Positions 6,494 through 14,537 of a stretch of DNA of 64,000 nucleotides are shown here, one piece after another. The notes beneath the pieces were generated by a model. It searched no databases. It saw only the letters and a program-made list of their open reading frames with translations, and was not told where the DNA came from. The stretch is from Pseudomonas piscis (GTDB lineage: Bacteria > Pseudomonadota > Gammaproteobacteria > Pseudomonadales > Pseudomonadaceae). The stretch is from positions 310,001-374,000 of the forward strand of contig NZ_WHUV01000002.1 of the NCBI RefSeq assembly GCF_009380155.1, given 5' to 3'. Positions within the stretch are counted from its first letter, which is position 1; each line of letters starts with the position of its first letter. The position numbers and the translations under genes were made by a program.

Positions 6494-9205
6494 TTAGAAC
6501 CACTGCTTGAAGCGGCGGATGTACAGGGTCTTCATGGTCTGGGCGACCACGCAGTAGCTGAGCAGGGTGCCCACCAGCCAAGGGAAGTACTCCCACGGCA
6601 GCGGCACCAGGCCGACCATGCTGCCCAGGGGCGAGAAGGGCACGTAGATCCCCAGCGCCATCACCAGTCCAGTAGCCAGCATCACCGGCAAGGCCGCGGT
6701 GCTCTGGATGAACGGGATCTTGCGGGTGCGCAGCATGTGCACCACCAGGGTCTGGGACAGCAGCCCCTCGATGAACCAGCCGGATTGGAACAGCGCCGCC
6801 ATCTCCACGCTGTTGGCGGCGAACACGTACCACATCAGGGCGAAGGTGGTGATGTCGAAGATCGACGAGGTCGGCCCGATCCAGATCATGAAGCGCCCGA
6901 TGTTGTTGGCGTCCCACTTGCGCGGCTTGGCCAGGTACTCCTTGTCCATCTTGTCCCAGGGCAGGGCCAGCTGGGAGAAGTCGTACATCAGGTTCTGCAG
7001 CAGCAGGTGGATCGCCAGCATCGGCAGGAACGGGATGAAGGCACTGGCCACCAGTACCGAGAACACGTTGCCGAAGTTGGAGCTGGCAGTCATGTTCAGG
7101 TACTTCATGATGTTGCCGAAGGTCTCGCGGCCCTTGATCACCCCTTCTTCGAGCACCATCAGGCTCTTTTCCAGGAGGATGATGTCCGCCGATTCCTTGG
7201 CGATGTCGGTGCCGCTGTCCACCGAGATGCCGACGTCGGCATCGCGCAGGGCCGGGGCGTCGTTGATCCCGTCGCCGAGGAAGCCCACGGTGTGGCCGTT
7301 GGCCTGCAAGGCCTTGAGCACCCGCGACTTCTGCAGCGGGGTCAGCTTGGCGAACACCGTGCGTTCTTCCACCAGCCGGCCCAGGACTTCATCGTCCATG
7401 TGCTCGATGTCGCGGCCCAGCAGTGGCTCGCCGGCTTCCAGGCCGACCTCACGGCAGATCTTGGCGGTGACGATAGGGTTGTCGCCGGTCAGTACCTTGA
7501 CTGCCACGCCGTTGTCGCGCAGGGCGGCGATGGCCGGGCCGGCGGTTTCCTTGGGCGGATCGAGGAAGGTCAGGCAGCCTTCGATCACCAGTTCGCGCTC
7601 ATCGCTGGCGCTGTACTGGCTGCGGGTCTGGCCTTTGGGCAGCTCCCGGGTGCCCACCAGCAACACGCGAAAGCCGTCACGGTTGTAGCTTTCGGCCAGG
7701 GTCAGCAGTTGTGCCCGGCGCTCGGCGTCCAGCGCCACGGTGATGCCGTCCTGGCGCACCCGGGTGGCGGTCTCGAGCATTTCCTCCACCGCGCCCTTGC
7801 ACACCAGGAGGTGCTGGCCATGGGCGTCAGCGAGGATCACCGACAGGCGCCGGCGCACGAAGTCGAACGGCAATTCATCGATCTTGCGCCAGGCGGCGGG
7901 CGGGGTGAAGCGCGGGTTCTCTTCGGCGAAGGCCACCACCGCGCGGTCCATCAGGTTCTTCATGCCGCTCTGGTGGTAGCTGTTGAGCCAGGCCAGTTGC
8001 AGTACCTGGTCGCAGCGTTGGCCGTCGATGCCCACGTGGTGCTCGAGGATGATCCGGTCCTGGGTCAGGGTGCCGGTCTTGTCGGTGCAGAGCACGTCCA
8101 TGGCGCCGAAGTTCTGGATCGCGTTGAGGCGCTTGACCACCACCTTGCGCTTGGCCATGGCCGCGGCGCCCTTGGCCAGGTTGGCGCTGACGATCATCGG
8201 CAGCATTTCCGGGGTCAGGCCGACGGCCACCGCCAGGGCGAACATGAAGGCATCGGCCCAGTCGCCCTTGGTGAAGCCGTTGATCAGAAGCACCACCGGC
8301 ACCATCACCAGCATGAAGCGGATCAGCAGCCAGCTGACACTGTTGACTCCGCGGTCGAAGGCGGTTTGCGAGCGCGAGCCGACGATGGAGCGGGCCAGGG
8401 AGCCGAAGTAGGTACGCGCGCCGGTGGCCACCACCACGGCGGTGGCGGTGCCGCTGACCACGTTGGTGCCCATGAAGCAGATGTTGGGCAAATCCAGCAG
8501 GTCTTGTTGGTCGGCGGCCTGGGCCTTGGCGGATTTCTCCTGGACGGCGCCCAAGGTGTCGTACTTCTCCACCGGCAAGGCTTCGCCGGTGAGCACCGCC
8601 TGGCTGATGAACAGGTCGCGGGATTCGATCAGGCGGATATCGGCGGGGATCATGTCGCCCGCCGAGAGCTGGATGATGTCGCCCACCACCAGTTCGCGCA
8701 TCGGTACTTCGCGTACCCGGGCCTGCATGCCCATCTGCTCGCGCCGCAGGACCGCGGCGGTGGTGCGGACCATCGCCTTGAGGGCCTCGGCGGCCTTGGC
8801 CGAGCGGTGCTCCTGCCAGAAGCGCATCAGGCCGCTGGCCAGGACCATCACCAGGACGATGATGACCCCGGTGAGATCGGTTTCTTCGCCGGCCTGCAGC
8901 GGCAGCCAGAAGTCGGTGAAGAAACTGATACCGGTCAGGGTCATCAGCACATAGATGAAGGGGTTGTTGAAGGCTTGCAGCAGCTGCACCAGGGCGTGCG
9001 GCGGACGGTCGTGGGCGACCTCGTTGTGGCCGTCCCGTTGCAGGCGGCCTTCGGCGTCCAGTTCGGTGAGGCCGGCGGTGCTGGAGTTGACATTGGCCAG
9101 GGTCACGGCCAGGCCGTTCTGGGCTTCACGGGCGGCGCGCATCGACAGCTTGTGCTGGTCGCCGGTGGCGTTGTGGTTGCGGGAAGTTGCGATTTTTACA
9201 GTCAT
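6494..9205 (-). CDS. mgtA: Magnesium-translocating P-type ATPase
   Basis: A 903-residue P3B-type ATPase importing Mg2+ across the inner membrane. Landmarks in order: the cation-ATPase N-terminal domain, the first two membrane helices (FIYVLMTLTGISFF, GVIIVLVMVLASG), the actuator TGEALPVEK, the phosphorylation site CTDKTGTLTQ, LTGDNPIVTAKI, and the hinge motif GDGINDAPALRDADVGI, followed by the C-terminal membrane helices. The ATG at 9205 is preceded by CAGGAGCACACACCC, a good ribosome site; an in-frame start 13 codons earlier was rejected. About 290 bp of upstream DNA holds a strong hairpin and a possible leader ORF, reminiscent of the regulated mgtA leaders of enterobacteria. Confidence 0.95.
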   Translation of the reverse strand: MTVKIATSRNHNATGDQHKLSMRAAREAQNGLAVTLANVNSSTAGLTELDAEGRLQRDGHNEVAHDRPPHALVQLLQAFNNPFIYVLMTLTGISFFTDFWLPLQAGEETDLTGVIIVLVMVLASGLMRFWQEHRSAKAAEALKAMVRTTAAVLRREQMGMQARVREVPMRELVVGDIIQLSAGDMIPADIRLIESRDLFISQAVLTGEALPVEKYDTLGAVQEKSAKAQAADQQDLLDLPNICFMGTNVVSGTATAVVVATGARTYFGSLARSIVGSRSQTAFDRGVNSVSWLLIRFMLVMVPVVLLINGFTKGDWADAFMFALAVAVGLTPEMLPMIVSANLAKGAAAMAKRKVVVKRLNAIQNFGAMDVLCTDKTGTLTQDRIILEHHVGIDGQRCDQVLQLAWLNSYHQSGMKNLMDRAVVAFAEENPRFTPPAAWRKIDELPFDFVRRRLSVILADAHGQHLLVCKGAVEEMLETATRVRQDGITVALDAERRAQLLTLAESYNRDGFRVLLVGTRELPKGQTRSQYSASDERELVIEGCLTFLDPPKETAGPAIAALRDNGVAVKVLTGDNPIVTAKICREVGLEAGEPLLGRDIEHMDDEVLGRLVEERTVFAKLTPLQKSRVLKALQANGHTVGFLGDGINDAPALRDADVGISVDSGTDIAKESADIILLEKSLMVLEEGVIKGRETFGNIMKYLNMTASSNFGNVFSVLVASAFIPFLPMLAIHLLLQNLMYDFSQLALPWDKMDKEYLAKPRKWDANNIGRFMIWIGPTSSIFDITTFALMWYVFAANSVEMAALFQSGWFIEGLLSQTLVVHMLRTRKIPFIQSTAALPVMLATGLVMALGIYVPFSPLGSMVGLVPLPWEYFPWLVGTLLSYCVVAQTMKTLYIRRFKQWF

Positions 9206-9251
9206 GGGTGTGTGCTCCTGCCGCTTGCTGACGGCGCGACACACGAGCTAC

Positions 9252-9392
9252 TCAACTAATCAAAGGCGAGCGAAAGTATGTCGAACCGCAGGTTGGCGAT
9301 CGATTTTGATCTGGGCGTCTTTCAGGATTTAACGTTCGCTGTCCATGCAATGAAGTTGCATGGGCAGCGAACCTACTACTGGCCTCTTCCAT
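9252..9392 (-). CDS. Possible leader peptide ORF upstream of mgtA (46 aa)
   Basis: A start at 9392 with CTGGAGAAAGTT ahead of it would encode a 46-residue peptide beginning MEEASSRFAAHATSL and rich in Arg and Pro (…NPERRPDQNRSP…). It spans the strong hairpin and ends 46 nt before the mgtA ATG. It resembles in concept, not in sequence, the proline-rich MgtL leader of Salmonella. It may equally be a chance ORF. Confidence 0.25.
   Translation of the reverse strand: MEEASSRFAAHATSLHGQRTLNPERRPDQNRSPTCGSTYFRSPLIS
9334..9372 (-). promoter_or_regulatory. Strong hairpin in the mgtA leader
   Basis: Arms 9334-9350 and 9356-9372 (GTTCGCTG…CCATGCAA / TTGCATGG…CAGCGAAC) pair over 17 positions with a single internal mismatch around a 5-nt loop. 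It lies about 130-170 nt before the mgtA start on the coding strand. An additional AATAAC-GAAA-GTTATT dyad is at 9468-9483. A structured leader controlling mgtA is inferred; no PhoP-box pair was clear to me. Confidence 0.5.
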
Positions 9393-9495
9393 AACTTTCT
9401 CCAGCATGTTCATTAACTTGAAGGCGATAGGGTGCCGACAAGTTCCTATATAAGGAATTCGTCTTTGAATAACGAAAGTTATTGGCGCCTGGAAC

Positions 9496-9780
9496 TTAGG
9501 TGCGAGCCCCGAGATACCGGCCAAGGATCAAGGCGGACTGGGTGAAGAGCCAGGCCGCGCCCCGACTCTGCGGGTCCTGGCTGTCGTCGAAGCTCCAGCG
9601 TTGTTGCAGTTGGCCGCTGGTGGGGCAGACACGCCAGTTGGCCCGCAGGTGCGTGGCGCAGGCAGCTGTGGTGCGAGAGAAAGGCGAGCGGGCCTGGGCC
9701 TTGGGCTCAGGGCGCAGCTTGACCCGCATGGTCGCGGCAAAGGCGCGAACACCGGGCATTACAGAGGAAGTGAAGGTCAT
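9496..9780 (-). CDS. Small conserved hypothetical protein (94 aa)
   Basis: No function recognised. The product is a basic, soluble 94-residue protein starting MTFTSSVMPGVRAFAATM with the central block RANWRVCPTSGQLQQRWSFDD and no membrane segment. A GCGAGGCAACTG ribosome site precedes the ATG at 9780. The composition (repeated basic residues, two Cys) resembles small Pseudomonas-restricted proteins; I accept it as real mainly for the ribosome site and lack of a better overlapping frame. Immediately upstream lies a long gene-free region with two terminator-like hairpins. Confidence 0.5.
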   Translation of the reverse strand: MTFTSSVMPGVRAFAATMRVKLRPEPKAQARSPFSRTTAACATHLRANWRVCPTSGQLQQRWSFDDSQDPQSRGAAWLFTQSALILGRYLGART

Positions 9781-9968
9781 AACAGTTGCCTCGCGACCGG
9801 ACTGGCTCCGGAGGAGGCAAGTTACGTAGGAGCGTCAAGCTCTAGCGCAGCTCACCCGACCGTGGAGTCGAGTCCCGTCTTGTTCAGGGTTAAGTGCCTG
9901 GCGGTGCCCGAGGGCCGCGACCAGACAGCGTCTAGATACTGTGTCCATTGGCTTCTTTGGTGAGTTGG

Positions 9969-9991
9969 AAAAAAGGCCGGTTTGACCGGCC
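9969..9991 (-). terminator. Rho-independent terminator, minus strand
   Basis: GGCCGGT-TTG-ACCGGCC (9975-9991) is a perfect 7-bp stem followed on the minus strand by six T (A run 9969-9974). No protein gene ends just before it on that strand, so it suggests a separate short transcript. Confidence 0.7.
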
Positions 9992-10130
9992 CGCGCAATT
10001 TACTCAGGGCGCTGGGATGAGTCAAGTTCAAATTGCCCGATAATCAATGTTCGATGATGTTTTTTTCAGCTGAGGTTCAGGCGCGGGATAAGTAACTTGT
10101 GAACTTGAACATATGAAGTAGACGGATAAT
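9969..10130 (-). ncRNA. Candidate small RNA between two terminators
   Basis: This minus-strand interval lies between the terminator of the 116-aa gene (10131-10166) and a second terminator with a six-T tail (9969-9991), and has no ORF. It contains an A-rich stretch (CTGAAAAAAACATC on the minus strand). Alternatively, the near-consensus promoter TTGACT (10025-10020) - 17 bp - TAAATT (10002-9997) may start a leader for the 94-aa gene with the hairpin at its 5' end. Which reading is right cannot be decided from sequence. Confidence 0.35.
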
Positions 10131-10166
10131 AAAAAGTGCCCATGATCGAAAAGCATCATGGGCACT
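10131..10166 (-). terminator. Rho-independent terminator after the 116-aa gene
   Basis: A perfect 12-bp stem, 10135-10146 with 10155-10166 (AGTGCCCATGAT / ATCATGGGCACT), with an 8-nt loop. On the minus strand it is followed by five T (A run 10131-10135). It lies 26 bp after the stop of the gene ending at 10192. Confidence 0.85.
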
Positions 10167-10191
10167 CAATAGTCGCGAAGTTGCCAGGACC

Positions 10192-10542
10192 TCAATGGAG
10201 CAGGTGCTGGGAAATGTCCTTGTAGGTGGCGCTGTCAGTGGCGGCCATCAATTGCCGGCCATCCTTGAAGGTGCCGATGAAGGTCACCTCGTTTTCCGTG
10301 CCCGCGATCAGGTAGCCGGCCAGGGCCCCCACCGGACCCAACAACATGGCGCCGGCCAGGCCGTAGCCCAGGGCGTCGCGGTTGGCCACGGGACTTTCGC
10401 TGGCGATTTCCAGGGACTTGAACGCCGATGCCTTGACGTCGACCCCGGCACTGTTGAACACCGTCTTGAGCCTGAAGGTACCGTGCCGGTACTCACCGGT
10501 GCCTTGCAGGAAATCACCCGATAAAACCTCGATCTTTGCCAT
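10192..10542 (-). CDS. Conserved hypothetical protein with glycine-rich hydrophobic segment (116 aa)
   Basis: Function unknown. The N-terminal half (MAKIEVLSGDFLQGTGEYRHGTF) and the C-terminal strand (EVTFIGTFKDGRQLMAATDSATYKDI) look like a small beta-rich fold that senses or scaffolds. Between them lies the hydrophobic glycine-zipper-like segment GYGLAGAMLLGPVGALAGYLIAG (about residues 59-81), which could insert in the membrane. A GGATAAGGATGATTC ribosome site precedes the ATG at 10542 and a strong terminator follows the gene, so it is probably monocistronic. Confidence 0.8.
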   Translation of the reverse strand: MAKIEVLSGDFLQGTGEYRHGTFRLKTVFNSAGVDVKASAFKSLEIASESPVANRDALGYGLAGAMLLGPVGALAGYLIAGTENEVTFIGTFKDGRQLMAATDSATYKDISQHLLH

Positions 10543-10890
10543 GTTGAATCATCCTTATCCAAGCATAACCAGACAGGCCATTGGGCTCGCCGTCATGGCG
10601 AGCGTCAACGGAGTTGCGATGAAGGGCACTACCACCAGTCAGCAGCCCTCGTGCATCCAGCCTCGGCCAGTGCTCCGCTGGCGATGCTGATCCAAGTCAG
10701 GGCTGTGAATGTTTGTAGCAGCCAGCCGACCAGTGCCCCGGGGCTTCCGACCAGCGGTGCGGCCAGCGATGGCAGAAGGGGACGAGCGGTATGAAGAGCC
10801 AGTGTCCGGCCATTACCTTGCGGTGATTCGTGACGGTTGTATTACCCTGCGTCACTGATTGTCGTCCGCTCTCGGGTCCCTGGAGTCGCC
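10543..10890. other. Gene-poor interval upstream of the isomerase
   Basis: No intact gene is evident. On the minus strand, 10813-10629 gives two membrane-protein-like pieces in different frames (see the pseudogene entry). No recognised promoter or repeat was found. Confidence 0.5.
10629..10813 (-). pseudogene. Possible remnant of a small membrane protein
   Basis: An AAGGTA-ATG at 10813 opens MAGHWLFIPLVPF. A one-base shift soon after would continue into LPSLAAPLVGSPGALVGW and LLQTFTALTWISIASGALA before a TAG at 10629. The combined peptide looks like a two-helix membrane protein, but each frame alone is short and no family is recognised, so this may be chance. Confidence 0.25.
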
Positions 10891-11673
10891 ATGCCTCGCT
10901 TCGCCGCCAACCTCAGCATGCTCTACCCGCAACACGCCTTTCTCGATCGCTTCGCCGCAGCTGCCGCCGATGGCTTTGCCGGCGTGGAATACCTGTTTCC
11001 CTATGAGCATCGCCCTGAGGAACTCAGGCAGCGCCTGGACGACCATGGCCTGCAGCAGGTGCTGTTCAACGCACCACCGGGGGACTGGGCGGCGGGAGAG
11101 CGTGGCACGGCCTCGCTGCCCGGACGCGAGCAGGAGTTTCGCGCAGGGTTCGCCCGGGCCCTGGAGTACGCCGCGGTGCTGGGTAATGCACGCATCCATG
11201 TGATGGCCGGATTGCTGGCCGACGAAGGCGAGCGGGCCCGGCACCATGGGGTCTACCTGGAGAACCTGGCCCATGCCTGCGCCCGGGCCGCCGAGGTGGG
11301 TATCACGGTACTGGTGGAGCCGATCAACACCCGGGACATGCCGGGGTTCTTCCTCACCCGCCAGGACCAGGCCCAGGCCATCTGCCGCGAAGTAGGGGCC
11401 GACAACCTCAAGGTGCAGTTCGACTGCTACCACTGCCAGATCGTCGAGGGTGACGTGGCCACCAAGCTGCGCCGCGACCTGGCGGGCATCGGCCATATCC
11501 AGGTCGCCGGGGTGCCGGAGCGCCATGAACCGGATCAGGGCGAGTTGCATTACCCCTACCTGTTCCAGTGGCTGGATGAGCTGGGTTACGCCGGCTGGGT
11601 CGGTTGCGAGTACCGGCCCCGGGGCGACACCAGCGCCGGCCTGCAATGGCTGCGGGACTGGCAGGCGCGTTGA
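10891..11673 (+). CDS. otnI: Hydroxypyruvate isomerase / 2-oxo-tetronate isomerase
   Basis: A 260-residue TIM-barrel sugar-phosphate-isomerase-like enzyme of the Hyi/OtnI family, interconverting hydroxypyruvate and tartronate semialdehyde, or 2-oxo-tetronate 4-phosphate-type substrates. Diagnostic segments: [21 protein letters not shown] at the N-terminus, HVMAGLL, the metal-ligand strand [16 protein letters not shown] (Glu), [14 protein letters not shown] (Asp, His), [17 protein letters not shown] and VGCEYRP (Glu). The start at 10891 aligns with the family; an upstream in-frame ATG adds 18 unrelated residues. It stands alone, without the usual tartronate-semialdehyde reductase or aldolase partners. 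It is convergent with a Cys-rich small gene. Confidence 0.88.
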   Translation: MPRFAANLSMLYPQHAFLDRFAAAAADGFAGVEYLFPYEHRPEELRQRLDDHGLQQVLFNAPPGDWAAGERGTASLPGREQEFRAGFARALEYAAVLGNARIHVMAGLLADEGERARHHGVYLENLAHACARAAEVGITVLVEPINTRDMPGFFLTRQDQAQAICREVGADNLKVQFDCYHCQIVEGDVATKLRRDLAGIGHIQVAGVPERHEPDQGELHYPYLFQWLDELGYAGWVGCEYRPRGDTSAGLQWLRDWQAR

Positions 11674-11688
11674 TGCGATGGCCCCGGG

Positions 11689-11958
11689 CTAGGGGCAGAA
11701 GGGGCAGTACAGGTTGTCCAGGAAGTCATCGCTGTGGATGTTCGCGTCCAGGACCTGCACCACCACCGGGCCGTGGCGCGGGCACTCCAGCACTTGCCCG
11801 GCGCCGCTGCGGGCGGGCTGTTCTGCGCTGAACTCGTTGCAGCCGCACCAGGGGCACTTTTGCAGGGGCTGTTCGTGCTGCCCGAGGATCGCCAGTGTCC
11901 AGCCGCAGCCGGTGCAGTTCAGGCGGTGAAGGGCGCGGGCAGGGGTGAAGGTGGGCAT
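11689..11958 (-). CDS. Cys-rich zinc-ribbon-like protein (89 aa)
   Basis: Function unknown. The product has eight cysteines, including three CxxC pairs (C15/C18, C35/C38, C85/C88), plus C40 and C59, an arrangement that should bind one or two zinc ions. The pattern CTGCGW…CPWCGC…CPRHGP…CPFCP resembles rubredoxin/zinc-ribbon domains. A CCAAGGAACC ribosome site precedes the ATG at 11958. It begins 22 bp after the stop of another Cys-rich gene on the same strand, and with the binding-protein gene further up forms a likely three-gene operon. Confidence 0.8.
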   Translation of the reverse strand: MPTFTPARALHRLNCTGCGWTLAILGQHEQPLQKCPWCGCNEFSAEQPARSGAGQVLECPRHGPVVVQVLDANIHSDDFLDNLYCPFCP

Positions 11959-11980
11959 CGATGGTTCCTTGGCAGGGTAC

Positions 11981-12574
11981 TCAGGCGTGGTTCAGCAGCC
12001 GTTTGAGCAGGCGGGTCAGCGGTTCCCGGGCCTTGCAGCTCTTGAACGGCGAAGGGATATGTCGCAAGAAGTGCTGCCAGGGATACCCCCCCGGATCGCG
12101 CCGGGTAGACAGCAGGTAATCGTGCAGGGCCAGGGCCGACTCCCGGTGGTAGGCCCACAGCAACTGGCCCCTGTATGGCACGCCGTAATAAGCCTCGGTT
12201 GGCCAGTTCAGTACATGCCTGGCCTGGTAATCGCAGTGCGGGCAACTGACTGATCCATGGTCCAGGCTGTGCTGGCGGTAGCCGTGGCGCGGTTGTCGCC
12301 ATTGCTCGGCGCGATAGCCCTCGGGCAGCGGTCCCAGGCTCTGCAACGGGTCGCCATGCAGGCCGGGATAGTACAGGGCGTAGTGGCGGTAGTGGCCGCA
12401 GCTGTCTTGGGGGCGCCAGTATTCCAGCAACGGATGGGCCTGGAACCAGGGCACGTCGACCTTGCGCTCGATACTCACCGCCACCAGGAATTCGAAGTCG
12501 GCCTGGCCTGCGCATTGGGGGCAGGCCAGTGCCAGTTGGTGGGGCATGGGGTGGTACTGATAGAGGCCGGTCAT
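11981..12574 (-). CDS. CxxC-containing hypothetical protein (197 aa)
   Basis: I do not recognise a named family with confidence. It carries ACPQC (C18/C21) and a second pair in VSCPHCDYQ (about residue 108), plus the motif DSCGHYRHYALYYPGLHG between them. It is thus probably a two-pair zinc-ribbon protein of the CpXC type, with a C-terminal basic tail ending RLLKRLLNHA. I chose the start at 12574, seven bases after the preceding gene's stop; a longer frame upstream is only the antisense of that gene. Its neighbour is another CxxC protein, suggesting they act together. Confidence 0.7.
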   Translation of the reverse strand: MTGLYQYHPMPHQLALACPQCAGQADFEFLVAVSIERKVDVPWFQAHPLLEYWRPQDSCGHYRHYALYYPGLHGDPLQSLGPLPEGYRAEQWRQPRHGYRQHSLDHGSVSCPHCDYQARHVLNWPTEAYYGVPYRGQLLWAYHRESALALHDYLLSTRRDPGGYPWQHFLRHIPSPFKSCKAREPLTRLLKRLLNHA

Positions 12575-12581
12575 GCTCGGT

Positions 12582-13319
12582 TCAATCGGTCGATGTGCGT
12601 GGGCGGTCGATCTTCCAGCGCTGCTTGAGCCGTTGCAAGCTGCCATCGCGCTCCATCGCCTCAAGGGCCTGCTGCCAGCGGGCGACCTGAGCCGGGTCGA
12701 CCTTGGGCGAGAAGGCGATATAGGCATCCTGGTGCATCAGCGGGATCTGGTAGCGCAGCTGTTCCAGCCCCATGCCTTGCTCGGCGGCGAAGGTGCCGAC
12801 GCTCATGGTGTCGGCGACCACGTACTGCACGCGGCCGATCTGCAACAGGCGCATCATGATTTCCGGGCTGTCCACGCCCCACAGGTTGGTCAGGCCCTGT
12901 TGCCGGAGGAAGCTGTAGACCAGCCACTTGCGCGGCACGGCGATCTGGCCCTGGGTCTGCTGCAGGTCGGCCACTGGCATGGTGTCGCTGCTGCGGCTGT
13001 AGAGCGCGGTCTCGGTCTGCATCAAAGGCCCGACCCACTGGTAGTGGGTTTCGCGCTCGGCGGTGCGCAGGATGGTGAACACCGCAGTATCGGCTTCCTC
13101 GCTGGCATCGCGCAGGGCCCGCAGCATCGGCCGTTGCTGGATCTGGACAGGGTCGCCGCTGCGTTGCGCCAGGGCCTGCACCACATCGACGCCGAAACCT
13201 GCCATGTGCTCGCCCTGCTGGAAGTGCAGCGGTGGGTGGTTGTCGGTCAGCATGCGCAGCGGCTCTGCGCTGGCCGCAAGGCTCAACAGGGACAGCATGG
13301 CTCCCAGCACCCAGTTCAT
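12582..13319 (-). CDS. Solitary periplasmic substrate-binding protein (SBP_bac_3 family)
   Basis: A 245-residue protein with a signal peptide (MNWVLGAMLSLLSLAASA) and the family-3 amino-acid-binding fold: LRMLTDNHPPLHFQQ, GFGVDVVQALAQRSG, FTILRTAERE, then the second lobe around QIAVPRKWLVYSFL and YQIPLMHQDAYIAFSP. Such proteins normally serve an ABC importer for polar amino acids, but no permease or ATPase gene is adjacent. The downstream partner, seven bases away, is a CxxC protein of unknown function. An AAGGTG ribosome site supports the ATG at 13319. The ligand is not predictable. Confidence 0.82.
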   Translation of the reverse strand: MNWVLGAMLSLLSLAASAEPLRMLTDNHPPLHFQQGEHMAGFGVDVVQALAQRSGDPVQIQQRPMLRALRDASEEADTAVFTILRTAERETHYQWVGPLMQTETALYSRSSDTMPVADLQQTQGQIAVPRKWLVYSFLRQQGLTNLWGVDSPEIMMRLLQIGRVQYVVADTMSVGTFAAEQGMGLEQLRYQIPLMHQDAYIAFSPKVDPAQVARWQQALEAMERDGSLQRLKQRWKIDRPRTSTD

Positions 13320-13505
13320 CGCACACCTTGAGCACAAAAGAGCAGAGCTTAGTACGCGAGGATGCGGGCTGTCGCAGAAAATCCCAGGTATTTCCAGCTC
13401 TCGCGCCATCTGCCGGGGCGCCGGGGACAAGCCTGCACGCCAGCGTCGCCAGCGCTCGTGCCCCAGGAGTATGCTGCGCGCCATTTGCACCATGGACGCT
13501 AACCG

Positions 13506-14537
13506 ATGCCCCGATCCTCGTTCACCTCCCTGCGGGCCGCAGGGCTGTTGTGCCTGGCCCTGGCCTGTGCCCCGACCGCCCAGGCTGCGGGCCTGGCTTG
13601 CGCCAAGGCCGCCACCGCCAGCGAAAAGGCGATTTGCGCCGATTCCTACACCTTGCAACTGGATAGCCAACTGGCCAGCGCCTGGACCACGGCCCTGGCC
13701 CAGTCCAGGGAGCCCAAGGCCCTGCGCCAGGCCCAACGCCAGTGGCTCAAGGAGCGCGATGACTGCCAGGCCAACCTGGCCTGCCTGCGCGGCACCTACC
13801 AGAGTCGCCTGCTGGAGCTGCCCTTTGTGAATGTGCCGTTCGCCTGGCAGGGCACCTGGCAGCGGGTGTCCACCAGCCCTTACTTCGCCGGTGAGCTGTT
13901 CATTCGCCGCCTGGCCCAGGACCGCCTGGATTTCGAGATCTCCGGCATGGGCGGCGCCAACTCCGGGGCCTTGCAGGGCGAGGCGCGGATCCGGGGCAAT
14001 GAGGCGCACTATGCGGTGGAGGGTTGCAGTCTGGTTTTTCGCGCCCGCGATGGCCTGCTGGAGGTGGACCAGGAAGGCGAGTCCTATGCCTGCGGGGCGG
14101 GTAGCGGGGTGAACTACAGTGGCCGCTACGTGGCCTCCAAGCGTGAACTGAAACCGCATTACGATCTGCTGAGCACGGCGCTGGTGCATACCGAGGAGGA
14201 AGATCGCCAGGCCCGCCAACTGCTGGGCGCGGACTACCAGACCCTGCTCGATAGCGGCTCTGTGTTCATCGAGCAGCATTCGGCCGAGCTGCCAGACGCC
14301 CAGGTCACCCAGATGTGGCTGCGCGGGGTGGCGAACACCAATGCCGCGATCTTCCTGCGTGGGCCGCAGGGCCAGCTGTGGACCGCCATGCTGGTGGTGC
14401 AGGGGCCTGCGGACGAGGTACGGGTGCGCTACTACAGCAACGTGCCGGAGTGGAAGCACAGCCTGCCGGACGTGGTGCAGGCGTGGTACGAAGAACGCAC
14501 CAAGGGCAAGCGTCTGGCGCTGGACATGATGCCCTGA
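13506..14537 (+). CDS. Exported protein with LprI/DUF1311-like N-terminal domain
   Basis: A 343-residue secreted protein. The signal peptide (RAAGLLCLALACAPTAQAAG) is followed by the lysozyme-inhibitor-LprI-type helical domain (about residues 29-105). Its disulfide pattern is visible: C32…KAICAD C44…RDDC…NLACLRGTYQSRLLEL. The remaining ~230 residues include a lipocalin/beta-rich part (AWQGTWQRVSTSPYFAGEL, CSLVFRARDGLLEVDQEG) and a C-terminal domain with no recognised family. The N-domain predicts a periplasmic location, but inhibition of lysozyme has not been shown for such proteins and is only one option. It is probably transcribed alone, before fabV. Confidence 0.72.
   Translation: MPRSSFTSLRAAGLLCLALACAPTAQAAGLACAKAATASEKAICADSYTLQLDSQLASAWTTALAQSREPKALRQAQRQWLKERDDCQANLACLRGTYQSRLLELPFVNVPFAWQGTWQRVSTSPYFAGELFIRRLAQDRLDFEISGMGGANSGALQGEARIRGNEAHYAVEGCSLVFRARDGLLEVDQEGESYACGAGSGVNYSGRYVASKRELKPHYDLLSTALVHTEEEDRQARQLLGADYQTLLDSGSVFIEQHSAELPDAQVTQMWLRGVANTNAAIFLRGPQGQLWTAMLVVQGPADEVRVRYYSNVPEWKHSLPDVVQAWYEERTKGKRLALDMMP

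Larger units (their letters stand above)
9781..10191. other. Gene-free interval of about 410 bp
   Basis: There is no convincing protein gene on either strand. The interval holds the minus-strand terminator at 9969-9991, a TTGACT/TAAATT promoter-like pair, the terminator at 10131-10166 and the candidate small RNA. From 9781 to 9960 I see only the probable leader of the 94-aa gene. Confidence 0.6.

Noticed and set aside
6428-9259. A 943-codon plus-strand frame across mgtA
   Set aside because: A His/Gln/Gly-rich antisense shadow; mgtA is unambiguous on the other strand.
9500-9829. Plus-strand ORFs of ~110 codons opposite the 94-aa gene
   Set aside because: No ribosome sites; the minus-strand frame has one.
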